A stretch of DNA of 64,000 nt. Origin: Agarophyton chilense. Lineage: Eukaryota > Rhodophyta > Florideophyceae > Gracilariales > Gracilariaceae. The stretch is taken from assembly GCA_030374765.1 (NCBI GenBank), contig JARGXX010000080.1, positions 2,046,001 to 2,110,000 on the forward strand. The letters run 5' to 3'. The notes below the pieces were generated by a model that made no database searches, had not been told where the DNA came from, and was given only the letters and a program-made list of their open reading frames with translations. Below, piece by piece: positions 1 through 11,904 of this stretch; positions within the stretch are counted from its first letter, which is position 1; every line of letters starts with the position of its first letter. The position numbers were made by a program, and so were the translations under genes.

Positions 1-2484
1 TGCTTCACAAGAGTCCCCAGTGAACCTCTGGGAAGACTTCAGTGTGTTGGGATATCATTTCTGATACTGAAAGTTGAATCAGCATTAGCTAAGATAAAAT
101 ATTTCAAACTGGAAACAGAGCAAGAATGATGATACACGCAGCCAGCGATTTCAATAAATGCATTGCTCCTAATAAAAGAGATACTAATCTTAGAACGTAA
201 ATTCATTGTGTCGCATATATCATGTGCACGATTAGCGGCTGTAAAATGTATAACACAGTATGACATTCTTGTGACATGAGCCATTCTTTGATATATAATC
301 TTTGTAGCAGTAGAGTTGTTGGCAAGGAAAATGTATAGAAGCTATTTATCTCCTTCTTTAGGGGCTTTGAGAGTCTCTTCTTTCAATGCTCTACTTACTA
401 GAGTCTCTACAATACACCAAGGTGAAGGCAGCGGATCCAATATTGCGATTAGGATTTTCAAAGTGCATGTTCAACGTTATGCCCCAGATACTCCCTGTAA
501 GCATTAAATTTAGATGGCATTATCGTTCTGATTTTGCAACGAGCAACTATAAGATCGATAATGCATGATAAAGAAAAGGAACCAAATAGGCGGATGTTTT
601 GTTCTTGTATATAGTAGATATTGTCAGACAGATAAACGGAAAAAGCAAGGCGAACTTGAAGCGAATATGTCAAGTCGATGTTTGCCTATATATGTGAAAT
701 CAGTTTCAAGTAAAGTACAAAGGGTGCAGGAACCTATATGAAGCAAAAAGTCGTAAATTACCGGAAAGCTGGAGTCGCAATGCACACTTTTATACAATAA
801 AACTTTCAACAGTAACTCGACAGAGTTATGGAAAGTGACTTAAAGTGAAACTTGACGATAATAAATGCTATAAAACTTCAAACAGATTATCTCTTTCCAA
901 GCAGAAGCTATCTGAATTAATATTTACGAATGATAAGGATTCATAAAAAACGAATGTTGGTGACCATATGTAAGGCATGAAATTTGGATTGTACAACCCA
1001 ATAGAATGCAACAGAGAGCACAGATAAAAGAGAGGGGAGAACATTAGAGTTCAAATGGGTAGCTACAACCAGCTTCGTCGAAAATTAATCAAGAGTACGA
1101 CCGAAAAAACGATATAAACCACACAAAATTAGTGTGACAGAGTACAGGAGACATTCTGAAGATTCGAATAAAACTCTTTGCAGTGCGTAGACATTTAGGC
1201 GTAAGAAATGCAACCACTGTGGCATGAGATTAAACTTGAAGAATATAAATCTGGCGAATGTAGGTGTATCATAAGAAAATGAAATAGGTGCCAGTTTAGA
1301 GGCACCCTAAATGAAGTAGCATACTCTTCATCGCACACGCCGACTTGGCTGAAAGTGGGAAAAGAACGTGGTGAGAGAAGCTAATAAAGGAATGGTGAGC
1401 TCCTGCAGAATTGTGTTTGCACAAACAGTTTTAGAATCGGGTACGGCTGTAAAGAATTGAAGCTATATTACCAGCGTTTAATTTACTTATAAAATTTTTG
1501 TAATCAACACAACACTTTTTCTGGCAGTCATTTGATGTCGCCGCCGTCCAATATTCTTCAAAATGGTAGTTTTCCATTCTCTGCATGCGCAGCAACATGG
1601 TATTTACTGGTATGTTTTCTCAATCATGTTCGAAGAAATACACTAGATATGGCCTGGAATGGGTCGACACTGTAGCTTTAAGATAAGTAGCATATAGTTC
1701 TGTTGAGACCTATATTTGTAACCATGATTTAGGAGAACCACATTCCTTTTGAATTTTTTGCAATCTACAAAATGAAGCGGACACGCGAAGCGCACACCTT
1801 TCACGGCTGGCCAAGCAAAGAAGCAGTGCGTCCTCGAAAACCCCATCATGATTTTTACCAGGTTTCAGCTGCAATGCTCGCAACAGTTTCTAGAAAGGAA
1901 TGGGGTCACCATGAAATTCTTGGAATTCAGTAACATTGCATGGTAGAGAGACTTATTTTGTAGTAGTGTGAATTTAATATGATTGCACATGGTGGTATTG
2001 TTCTTCTTGATGGCCTGGTCGCTGAAGCATAAAACAACAAAGCTAGTGTAATCAATGCTGTGGAAAAACGCAAAGTCGGTGTCGGAACAAGCTTCGGATA
2101 GATCGTTATTCGCGGTTTTTCGTCGTCCTCCAATTTCAATGTGTTCAAACTTGTGCCCCCTTCAAAGTGCCGACACTAGAAGATGACATGGATAACATCA
2201 TAGATTTATTGAGCGCAGGCTCAGGAAGTCACTCTCCGATTGCTTTGATGGGCACCAGCTACGCTGCGTATCTTTTATGATTCCGATAGCTCCAAAACTC
2301 TATAAATATATATGATATCGAAACGTACTGATGCCGATGTATTCTCAATTGAGAACGATGATCAGTGGGAGTGAGCTCAAAATGAATACTAAGAAACCAT
2401 CTTTTCGATACATGTGTAATGCATAATCATATGCAACAGGGGCATCAGTTTTTGGATTGTTTGGGACAAGCAGCAAAAACGCAC
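1..2484. other. Non-coding stretch, no gene seen
   Basis: Only short open frames occur here and none gives a recognisable protein or keeps a frame for more than about 80 codons. I see no RNA gene and no clear repeat within the window apart from the LTR fragment that starts at the right edge of this stretch. Confidence 0.5.
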
Positions 2485-2760
2485 GGTTTTCGCAACCTCT
2501 AGAAGGTTCCAGAATGCACCTGGAAAATGATTTATGTAATAGACGTGTATAGAGGCCTCTGGAAGCTTCCATAGAACTTTATGTAGAAAATGAAAGAATT
2601 GTCTTAGAAAAAAATGATATGCGTCTAGAACAGTTTAGAAGTGCCCTAAACCAATATATGAGAACAAAAGAGCACACGCTGAGTCGAGGAAAACAAACTC
2701 AAGTCAAGACAACGCAGAACTACCCGCATTTCAGTATACTTTTGACCATCATTGGTTATA
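2485..2760 (+). repeat. Partial LTR of the Copia family found at 51491
   Basis: This stretch aligns by eye with the first part of the LTR at 51491-51930. Shared landmarks include the CCAGAATGC/TCAGAATGCC block, AGACGTRTATA, AAGCTTCC-TAGAACTTT, an AATGATAT block, and the later AACTCAAGTCA block. The copy starts with GG instead of TG and similarity fades near 2750, so the 3' third of the LTR is missing. No internal retrotransposon sequence flanks it, so it is most likely a truncated solo LTR or an old insertion end. It is strongly diverged from the 51491 copy, which indicates age. Confidence 0.7.
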
Positions 2761-3160
2761 GTTCCAGAATACGTACATGATCAGTCTACTCCACATGTTA
2801 AAGTATTCCGCAACGCGAGGAGAACTAATATTGAGAAAAAAGACAGTAACTGTAGCGAAATATAGAATCGTTGAAAACGGTCTTATATCGAAAAGTACAG
2901 TACAGAATTGTCAGAATTTAAATCTCAAAACCGCAAATCGTAGTGGAGAAGGCTGAAAACCGTGGCTGATTTATCAATTCCTCTTATTGACTACAGTAAA
3001 AGCTCTCTATGATCGTACCAAAACGCTTCGCATTTTAATTAAGAAATCTTGGAAACGTAAAAAATAATTTTCGACACCAATCACTCAATTTTAAATACGA
3101 AGCTATAGTGTTGTATACTACCACACAGTGGCATCCGAGCGACCTAAAAAAAATGAAGTC

Positions 3161-3187
3161 CCACTCAGCCCACTCAGCCCACTCACA
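3161..3187 (+). repeat. Short tandem repeat, CCCACTCAG x3
   Basis: The 9-base unit CCCACTCAG is repeated about three times, the last copy being imperfect. It lies in sequence without any recognised gene and looks like simple slippage. Confidence 0.6.
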
Positions 3188-3788
3188 CTACCCAAAAACC
3201 AATCCTAGATCACAACCCCATTTAAATTTCCATCATCAGGTTTACTATTAAATTCGTAATTAATATTCCTAGTTTTGATATAAATTCCAAGCCCTATGTT
3301 GACATTCCCGGAAGCAGTTTCCTGTAATGACAGTTTTTTCATAAAACTGATTACGAGTGTCTGATTTCTGTGAGTCGGTTGCAGAATCCTGACGAAGTGA
3401 CTTAAACGAATTTCGGCTTAAGTTTCCACATGAATTTTCAAACTCTCATCTCGATCGTGCATTGTCACGTTGAAATATGTAAAGGCACTGCTTTAATTTG
3501 CTTCTAATGGCAGAAGTCGAACCGGGGATAATTAGTTGACTGCTTATAAACTTTATACGGTTGATCGTATCTCTTAAAAAACCTTGTCGCCTTGCTAACG
3601 TTCTCGCCATTAAATATCCTGATCAGCTAGGGGCCCTTTTTATGTTTCCCAGCTCTAGTAAAAGCCTCCATCCAACCGCCTAATCAATGCCCGATATTCT
3701 TCCGCCTTCCCGCCAAAAAGGCTTTTAAGTACTCATATACACTTTTTACTTCAAAAAATCTTGTCGTATCATGTAGCTGGGTATCCTT

Positions 3789-4190
3789 TTATAGTATTAA
3801 GACAATATCAGCCATGGCTTCCAGACCATGTTCTGGAATTGATAATCGATCCAGATTCAGCAAAAACCAATGATGGGGGTCACTGTTTTCGAACGTAAAA
3901 TCATTCTTTCCTATGGACTCCCCCGCAAAGCAATTTTTTCGGCAAAATGAGTCTTTCATGATGCTTGGCAAGATATTGCTCGCCAGGATTTGGACAGCGT
4001 TTCTCTCTTGTACCAGTAGAAAGGGGTCAACATGCCCGGCGTATGAGCAACCAAGCCCACTTCGAAGTTCCTCGAATATGCTTTGAATTCTCTTCTTGCG
4101 TCTCCACTTTTGTCGTCGTCGTGTGCTTTCTTTCTTTATATCCCCGTCCTTCATTTCGGGCGCCCCAGCAATGAGAAGCACTTCCCACAC
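3789..4190 (-). CDS. Unrecognised 133-codon open frame
   Basis: The frame is open for 133 codons in a region where most frames close within 60 codons. The predicted protein has a basic patch (RRRQKWRRKKR) near residue 25 and a Leu/Ile-rich C-terminus. I recognise no family and see no neighbour that explains it. It could be an exon or a remnant of a mobile element, or it could be chance. No start context or splice signal settles the ends. Confidence 0.25.
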   Translation of the reverse strand: MWEVLLIAGAPEMKDGDIKKESTRRRQKWRRKKRIQSIFEELRSGLGCSYAGHVDPFLLVQERNAVQILASNILPSIMKDSFCRKNCFAGESIGKNDFTFENSDPHHWFLLNLDRLSIPEHGLEAMADIVLIL

Positions 4191-6342
4191 GTCTATCTAG
4201 TTAAATATTGTCGTTATTGTTGTCATTCTGTTTGGTATTATGTCTTAGTACCGTCTCTATGATTTCGCAAGGCCAACTTGTTCACTTTAAACTTATTACG
4301 AAGTTTTGCCGACTTCTGAAGCTTGCCCTTCATTGACACCCTTCTCGAATCGTTGTGCCCGTCTCATTTTTCTCCTCATGCTTCCCAGTTGCAATTCTAA
4401 TCAACAAATATCACACTTGCCAACCTATGTAATGCCAACTACACCGCCAACTCGTTTGTGGCGCGCATAACGCCGAACGAGCTGATGAGACATTCAATAA
4501 CCCGAGCCCTAGGTGCCAATTCCAAGAGGCTTCGAATTCTTGTCAAGTGAAGAGCTTCACACACCGTTGAATAGTTTGTCAGTGCTTTGGAGATTATAAT
4601 TGCCCTTCAGAACTGTCGACAGAAACATAATGATCAGGGAACGGTTTGTTAACAAAAACAACTCAGATCTTCTTCTTCGCCTCCTGGTGTTTAGAACTCA
4701 AAGCCTTCCTTGCGAGGCTCGAGTTTCCCCGTCGCGGCAGTCGGACAAATAAATCGAGTCATTGCTGTAATCAACAACCACCCCTTCTATCGCCTGTCTG
4801 ACATAGACAAGAAAATCCTCACGTTTTGTTTCTTTTGGAATTATTTGTTAGTCTTTCAAGTCCTTAATGTCGTTAGCCATGCGATTGTTTGCCTTCTGCA
4901 AACCCTCCATTAGATAAATTCTTCTCTGAATTTCACTAGGGAGGGCAGTAGCTTTGTTCTCTGAATCGGAATCTATAACGGAGTCGGACACGTTGTCAAT
5001 CGAGCATTGACCCTGTTTGCTTCCCGGTGTGCATTCAGAACTCCCTCGGAGTTCTTGATCCGACAATGTTACGACTGGATTACTGAAAAGTTGAAAATCT
5101 CGCACTGGACGCATTTCCTTCGCTACTGAAGGAGAATGTTTTATCTTGAATACAACGCACTAAAAAAACCACTATACCTTCTTTAGAGATTTCTGGTGTG
5201 TCATTTCTAATTGAGCGAAGAAAGGTGTTTTTGCTCTGCGTCTTTTCTCCAAGATAAACTTACTCTAAAGAGCTTCTCTTGCTTTGTCCAATGCATAATT
5301 TTCCATGCTTTCGATCTAATTCCTGAGAGCCCCGTAGTTTGATACTTTATTGGTCGCATATCCATCACTTCTGAGAAAGGTCAACCCATTCCCTCCCGAG
5401 GACTACTTTAACCAGTAGTGCAGGCTTGCGCTTTTTCGAGGACTACTCCTATCTGAGCGAGCGACCGAATTATGTCCAGCCGTCTTCCAAACCTCATACA
5501 AGTCGAAATTGTTCTGGGCCTCGTATCAGCCAGTTTTCTGATATTTGTGCCTCCACAACAATACCCACAGTTACTACTCGACAGACCTTGGTGCTTTAAA
5601 GACCCCGCCCTGCATCATAACGTGAGGCACCAAGTCCAGAATTTTGAACAATAGTTTTTCAGAAAAACCTTCAAAAACCTAACACCAATAACAAAAAAAC
5701 GGAAAATTTCGATATACAAATTCAAAAAAACTTATAAGACTTGATTAACAGACAGACTGACTCCCCTTCCAGATGATACCTTCACGCGAGCTCCCTGATT
5801 GCACTGACGATAAACTTGCGCACGTGGGGAAATATTTTGATCACTAAATTAATGAAAGACCTTACATAATTCCGTTTCCGGTCTCGAATACATGCAACAC
5901 CGGTAAACCCCAATGAACAACAACGCGTATGAGAACTCACTTAAGCTTTGCATTTCGCCGAACGTAGCCTTAAAATATAGTTTTCACGAGCATACCACAA
6001 CCCCGGGCCAAAAAATACCGGTAATTTAATTTTCCCAGAAAATTGAAACAAGGCTCAAGATATCTTTAAAACATACCAATAAAATAGGTATCACTGCGTC
6101 TGTGTTCTCGGAAATCTAGTTTTAGCAGATAGTTTAGTATGCGGCAGGATATCTTGCAAAACATCTGCGAAAAATAACGGATCGAGGATGCAGAGGCAAT
6201 TTCAGTTAATTCTTAAGAGTGCCAGCCAGCTAGTTTTGGCTTTCGATTCTTTATCAAAATCCTGCACATTATGAATTGGAAACGAATGCGGAAGCCCCTG
6301 CTAGTTTACCGCCTATATTTGGATTCCAAAAGCTAGATGTGA
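4191..6342. other. Mostly non-coding, one acidic fragment at 4848-5114 (-)
   Basis: The only frame with protein-like texture is on the minus strand at 4848-5114, which is Ser/Asp-rich and ends in a possible short coiled segment (residues about 60-88). It has no recognisable domain. The rest shows short frames only and no repeat I could match elsewhere in the window. Confidence 0.3.
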
Positions 6343-7630
6343 ATGACAAAAGTCTGGCTCAAACACCCTCACACCAATCCATATCACAATGATACCGCCC
6401 AGAACCAACATCCACAATATGACTTGTTCTCGTCCACCGTCACTTTTCACCCGTCATTCTCCTCCTCACTCCCCGCAATCCCCACTATAAACCCTCTTTC
6501 TCCCTTCTTCTCTTCCCCATCAATACCCCTACTCCCAGCTCCAAACATCGTCCCAACTACCTTCTCCAACCTCAACCTACACTACCCACCCACACGCGTC
6601 ACACCTCACCCCGCCCCCGACCACTCTTCTCCCAAACAACTCTCCAATTCCTCACCTCTGTAGCTTCGCATCAAAACTATTTTCCTCCTCCCTCAACCCG
6701 CCGACGTCACCACCTCATATGCCGCCATCACCTCTAATAGCCCACGCACAATTCCCCCTTCACCACCTCCCCCATCGCCCTACTTTACAACACAACCACT
6801 ACCTCCAACTATCCTGCTCCTCCGCATTCTCTTCTCCGCAAACAACTCTTCCCAGTGGCGCGTTACCTGCGGGTGCCGCTCCTCATGGCCCGAAACCAGC
6901 AACGGATCTCTAAACACAACACAGATCGACCCCGAAAGGGCACAACCCCAAATGGCACGCGCTACAACCGCTCCCGCGTATTCAATTCCCCGCCATTTTA
7001 TTCCACATCTAAACACCCCCGAACCCTTTCTCCCAAAATTTTCTAAGACTTTCGGCATTTCCATTCAATTTTCTGTCAGCCCTTTCCTCTCTCATTCATT
7101 TCAATCCCCTGTACGCCTCATATTTGCGCTTATAACACCCAATAAACTCATGTTTTTTTCCTTTGCAGCCATCCCACGTCCTTCATTATTATAAAAATAA
7201 TTATTCCTTGTCCTCATACCCACTTTCCTCTTTCCCTATCACTTTCTTCACCTCTTCCATTACTTATACTCTACAACACATTGCCTCCCATATCTTTCCT
7301 TTTGATGTAATACTTCCGCATATTTTATATGAACAAAATCTCCTTCACAACATGTAGAACAACGCTCTATGCGTGCCCTCTATCTTGTTATTGTTACATG
7401 CACCCCTCTACTTCAATAAACATATCTCTTTGTCCATAAAAACCCAAATACACCCTCTTTCTCGCGCCCCTCTCCATCACAACTACCATAGTTCATCTCT
7501 CAGCTCTAATTGGTCTTCGAAAACTCTCACTCCCAAAGATATATCCTCCTCCACCATGGCGTTTCAGCCACTCTCGACTTTAACATTTTCCCTAAGAAAA
7601 CTTTCATCAGTTTCAATAATTGCTTGAAGC
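6343..7630 (+). other. Pyrimidine-rich stretch with Pro/Ser/His-rich frames
   Basis: The plus strand is strongly C/T-rich for more than 1 kb, giving Pro-, Ser- and His-rich translations at 6343-6663 and 7373-7627 with few Gly or acidic residues. The same texture, in opposite orientation, occurs at 42550-43620 and 44940-47500, where it accompanies transposase-like sequence. A decayed element of the same compositional class is therefore possible, but I could not align this stretch to those regions. A plain low-complexity tract is the alternative. Confidence 0.35.
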
Positions 7631-7865
7631 TCTAATTCTGCAAGAACACCAACAACTCACATTTTTCAGGAGCCTGCTCTTTTCTAACCAATGCATTGAA
7701 AAGGAGAAATGACCCAAATCGACCAGCTACTGCGCCAGAACCACTCTGACCACCGCTTCTTGTACAACAAAATCCTACTGTGTGACCTCCCACACCTTCG
7801 CCATGTATCCAAATACATTCGTTCTTTTGAATTAAAATCAAAATGATCTGCAACACAGAGTAGAT

Positions 7866-8075
7866 GTGCTCGAGACACAACTCATGGAGGAAGTTCATAT
7901 TCAAGCACAGCTGGCGGACAAGACGGCAGGAATGAGCGGTGGTCAAGTCGGAGCAGGTGGACAAGCTGATGCGACTATGAATTTTTTGCCGGTGACTGAA
8001 AGGAAGAGGAAGGCAACCGAAGACAAAGCTGATGGTTTAGAGCGATGTACTCTTTTCAAGAAGAGACGCGGATAA
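7866..8075 (+). CDS. Short basic ORF, unrecognised
   Basis: A 69-codon frame with a Gly/Gln-rich middle and a basic C-terminus containing KRKA and KKRRG, which resembles a nuclear localisation signal. It is too short to assign. It sits between the pyrimidine-rich stretch and the unidentified element on the minus strand, and may be the tail of a broken element ORF. Confidence 0.2.
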   Translation: MLETQLMEEVHIQAQLADKTAGMSGGQVGAGGQADATMNFLPVTERKRKATEDKADGLERCTLFKKRRG

Positions 8076-8216
8076 CGTTATGGATCGTAACTTCTTATGA
8101 GGATTGAAGGGTACGGCTCCTAGCTCCTAAGCACTTTGAGAACCAACTTGAATTGGAACAGAGTGCTTTGTTTAAAAAGTCTTTCATTGCTCTCCACCAT
8201 TGAAAAGTATATGTCA

Positions 8217-10570
8217 TCACAAACTCTCCTTACTCGACCTAGGTGTCAAGCTTTCAGAAATCTCTTGGACACCGATTTGTCCTTTCGGAGTCGGAAGAGT
8301 TACAGGGATAGAAGATGTAGTGGAAGGAACAGGGGCGACAGCAGGAGGTTGGAAGCCCACATCAAACGATGTTACCAGCATCTTCTTAAGATGCGGGAGT
8401 CTCTTCGATATCTTCCTTTCCCACATTGCAGGAATGGCCGCCCTTTTTAGTCGCGCGGTATGTCTGGTGACATATTCACGGACGCTATTCGTAAGGGTTC
8501 CTATCTCCAGTTGCCTGTTGCACACTTTCGGGAGCCCTATGTTCTTCATTTTCCCATATGTTCACACAGCTCGTAGGCCTGCTTGTAACATCTAATGAAA
8601 TGAAATCTCATGTCCTGAAACCTGCCCATTGAAGTCGCTCTCGATGCTCGTCGCACGTCATAGTGCTCCTGCAGGGTTTCTAGTGCGAACGCCATAGTGT
8701 CCCTCCTCAGTTCGAAGATCTTGTCATTCGAAAAGTATGTAGTCCTCATATCAGGGTACTCAAAGCATATTTCGTTCATCCTGGTCATAAATTACTTGTA
8801 CAGGTACATTCGTAAACCGAGGTCTGCAAAGGGCAATAGGTTCTTCGCGTCCATTGAGCCTATGACCTTGCGCTTCAACAATGCACCACGAAGCATTTTG
8901 TGCGTCACTTTCTTCAAGTCCACGTTCTGAAGAGTTCGCATAAACGACTGAATGGAATGGGGTTTGTCTCGAACTGACATCACCCATGCCGTAGCAACCG
9001 TATCGTTGAGCGCATTTCCAATGGGTATCACATCAGCCATGATCATCGGCGGCCCATCTTTCATTCTCAAGAACGATACACTTAGCTGACGCAGGATATC
9101 TCAAAGTTTTGCATTCCCCTCCATGTGCTCGAGGTACAAAATCAAGCGATATAAACCGTCTACCCACCAACCTATAATCCACAACGATTCGATTCCACTC
9201 GAACCATTTTTCACCTAAATTCTTCGGACCCAGAATCATGACACTCCAATCTGAAACAAACTTCAAGCTTCGGTAGAGCTCAACTTGCTCCTTTACTTCC
9301 TTCTTGTGGAATGACTTGACCTCTCGCACACCGTTATCCGGAATCTTGACAAGGCGAATGTCCACGACGAACGTGTCGTATACGTAGTCGTTCATGTTGA
9401 ATTCCGAATCCACTAGACTCTCGTTGATATCATCAAAAGTCGGCTCATCTCCGTAATCGAACAAGTCAACCTCTGCCTCCGTATCCAATTCCCTCGATCC
9501 CTTGTACTTCCCCTCACCATCATACCTACCCTTTTTATCCTCAAAAGGCAGCTGTGCGTACTCCACTTCCATCCGGGCGCTGCTCACCCCCTACACAATA
9601 GCTTGTGCCACTTCAGCCTGATACACTGCTAAGCTCTGACCTCCGTCGCTAGCAGTGCTCGCAGTCATCGCCAAAGCCTTCCGGTTTGGCCGAAACGGAA
9701 GTCTCTGGGGTCTTCGTTTGTGGAGTTTTTAGTCCACTGCCCCCGGGGATATTCAAAGGCGGCTTTCTCGGAGTCGCGCTGCGTCCTTAGCTCGGATCTT
9801 TCAATGTCACAACCTTGGCCTTCCCGCTGGTGATAATCGTCTTGAAGCTCGGACGCAAAGTTGCGCGGTGTCCCTCATCGTCCTCTTCGTCGCTCAAGCT
9901 AAGAATCTGAGGGATCGTGCGCGCCTCCACTGGGCTGTTCATGATCACCGTCTTAGCGGAGGGCTTCACGGCTGGAGGTGCAAACGGAGTGGCGAACGGT
10001 TTCAGTGGAAGAGTCGCCGCTTCGCCACCACAACGTTTTGTCATGTTCACGTCCCAGTAATAGAAAGAGTTGCTCTCCATGTATCCTAGACTTTTTGGTA
10101 CGGTATCTGTGGTTTTGAATGGATAAGGGTAGTCCATTTCTTTCTCATCCTAAATCAACACCTCCCATACCACCACGAGTTCCTGCCTCGCCTTTCGGAC
10201 CAGTTTGTGACCATACAACTGTCTCACCTAATCTCCCGTAGTCCTCCCCGTCGCATCAACCCCATCCCTCACAAATGCCTTCCAAACGCCCTTCTCCTCA
10301 CCATTCAGCGTGGTCACAAACAGAGTCATCTGTTTGTCAGGTTTCGGCTTCCTTGGTGGGGTTCCTACCTTCCTTGTCTGCCTTGCACCGCTGCGCGTTG
10401 TAGCCATCGCGTCGTTCCTGCTAGAAGCCGAAACAGGCGGCTTGGGTTTTTGAGACCCCCAAATGAGCTTCCTGTTCTCTGCGTTGGCGTTTTTGCGCCA
10501 TATGACGTGAACCTTTCGATAGGAGCCATGGAAACTCTCGCAGACAGTCACGAAAAGCAGGGCGCGCTGA
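8217..10570 (-). pseudogene. Broken ORF of an unidentified repeated element family
   Basis: Reading leftwards, protein-like segments follow one another: 10570-10228 (basic, with a TTRSGARQTRK motif), 10137-9787 (starting YPYPFKTTDTVPK), 9587-9033 (acidic N-terminus, then a segment with EWNRIVVDY), 9070-8546 and 8549-8217. The 9070-8546 part is a single frame broken by one TAA at 8792-8794, and the junctions at 9070/9033 and 8549/8546 are frame changes. The first segment has an inverted copy at 11230-11625, and the second has a direct copy at 40255-40520, so this is a multi-copy element rather than a host gene. I recognise no enzyme motif; a gag-like or accessory protein of a mobile element is possible. 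The 5' limit is set by loss of similarity with the inverted copy. Confidence 0.55.
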
Positions 10571-10689
10571 CAACGAAAATGAGCACCTGTCGGCTACGTA
10601 GCCGTTCGAAAGGGCTCACGGGTTTGATTGATCTCTCGCCAACGGTAGCGACTCGAGCCGTGCAACAAGAAAATGTGCCAAAAGATGAT

Positions 10690-11100
10690 TGACTGCGAAA
10701 AAAATCTTTTATTATGCTGCTGCGCTATTTGGAGAGCTTCTCGATACCGAACGCGGAGACAAACCTCCGATCAGGGTCCCAAAGTGGCTGCGACGGCATT
10801 TAAATGTGTTTGGCAGAGCTTTGCATCATGAAGTGCCGGACGAATCACTTCATCAATGGCAGCAGCATGTGCATCTAGAGCAACGTGAGGGACGACAGCT
10901 AAGCACACCTCCGTCAAGGCATCCTGTGATATGCGGCATTCGCCCAGTACAATGCCATCAGATGGGACAACCGCTGTTGCAGAATCATCACAAGACGACT
11001 CCACGCCGAGCACCAAGAAAAGGCCACTGCCAGAGCGATACCTCCGCGGATCGCTTGGGATGAATTTACATGTTAATTCGGGGATAAGATAGTCAGCCAA
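10690..11100 (-). pseudogene. Fragment of Qri7/OSGEPL1 (TsaD-family tRNA t6A synthase)
   Basis: TsaD-family proteins transfer threonylcarbamoyl to A37 of ANN-decoding tRNAs; the Qri7/OSGEPL1 branch acts in mitochondria. The fragment shows the N-terminal ASKHA signature VLGVESSCDDSATAVV, then the SQ, VVP and DAHAAAIDEVI segments, and ATLGP, where the family has a GPG motif. A TGA falls in the GPG position, after which CLRVRYREALQIA still matches the family in the same frame before similarity stops at a TAG and then at the neighbouring element. Only about the first third of a protein of some 350-400 residues is present, and the metal-binding HxxxH region is absent. The fragment lies exactly between two inverted copies of an element, which suggests capture or trapping. 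Confidence 0.8.
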
Positions 11101-11229
11101 CGAAAATGTTCGGCTGTGAGTTGTGGCGACGGCGGGCCGATCTGAACGTTCTTCGGGATACCTACATTCTTGTGGCGGCTATTGTGGGAACAAGCCCACC
11201 TGACGTAGACGCGTTGCGGGATTGAGAAG

Positions 11230-11625
11230 AGGGCGTGTAGACGTAATGGACGCCAGTGGGGGACGAAGGTTCCCGTGATGCGGCCTAAAAACGAAAACGT
11301 AGAGAACAGGAGGGTGATTCGGGGGTCTCGGAAATCCAAGCCGCTTGTTATGGCTTCTATCCAGAACGAAGCTATGCCTACAACGCGCAGCGGTGCAGGG
11401 CAGGCGAAGAATGTAGGAACCCCACCACGGAAGCCGAATCCTAACAAACAGGTGATTCTGTTGGTGACCACGCCGAATGGTGAGAAGAAGGTCGTTGGGA
11501 AGGCATTTGTGAGGGATGCGGTTGATGCGACGGGGGATTCAGGAAGATTTGGTGAGAGCGTTGCATCGTCACAAACTGGTTGGGAAGGCGAAGGAGGAAC
11601 TCGTGGCCGTATTCGAGGCAAACCC
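11230..11625 (+). repeat. Truncated inverted copy of the 8217-10570 element
   Basis: The translated frame matches the first segment of the minus-strand element: KVPVMRPKNENVENR against KVHVIWRKNANAENR, then TTRSGAGQAKNVGTPPRKP against TTRSGARQTRKVGTPPRKP, and KAFVRDAVDATGD against KAFVRDGVDATG. Nucleotide similarity also extends into the region after the shared frame (CACAAACTGGT, GGAACTCGTGG) and ends near 11625. It runs head to head with the other copy, giving inverted arms of roughly 400 bp with a spacer of about 660 bp. Confidence 0.8.
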
Positions 11626-11904
11626 GGCTCATTTTATTGTATTCATTTTTTCATGGAATTTTTCAAATAGTATTAACTGCATTGTAATAGGAGTGCCTTC
11701 ATGCAGTAAAAGAGTTTTAATTAGATTTCCAATACAATGTTCAAATAATTTCCAAATGATTTTTGAGGAAACCCGAGACAATGACCAGTGATTTCCGCAA
11801 TACTGAATATGAATTGAAAACTGTTCGACTTACGACTTTTTAATTGACGAGAAAACGAGCTTCACACGAGCATTACATGATTTTGCAAGGCACACACAGC
11901 AGAT

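Noticed and set aside
6343-7630. Inverted copy of the 42550-47500 elements
   Set aside because: The nucleotide bias is similar, but I could not align any block of distinctive sequence, so only the compositional likeness is reported.
11073-11621. 182-codon minus-strand frame next to the TsaD fragment
   Set aside because: It is the complement of the inverted element copy, whose plus-strand frame aligns with the 10570-10228 segment.
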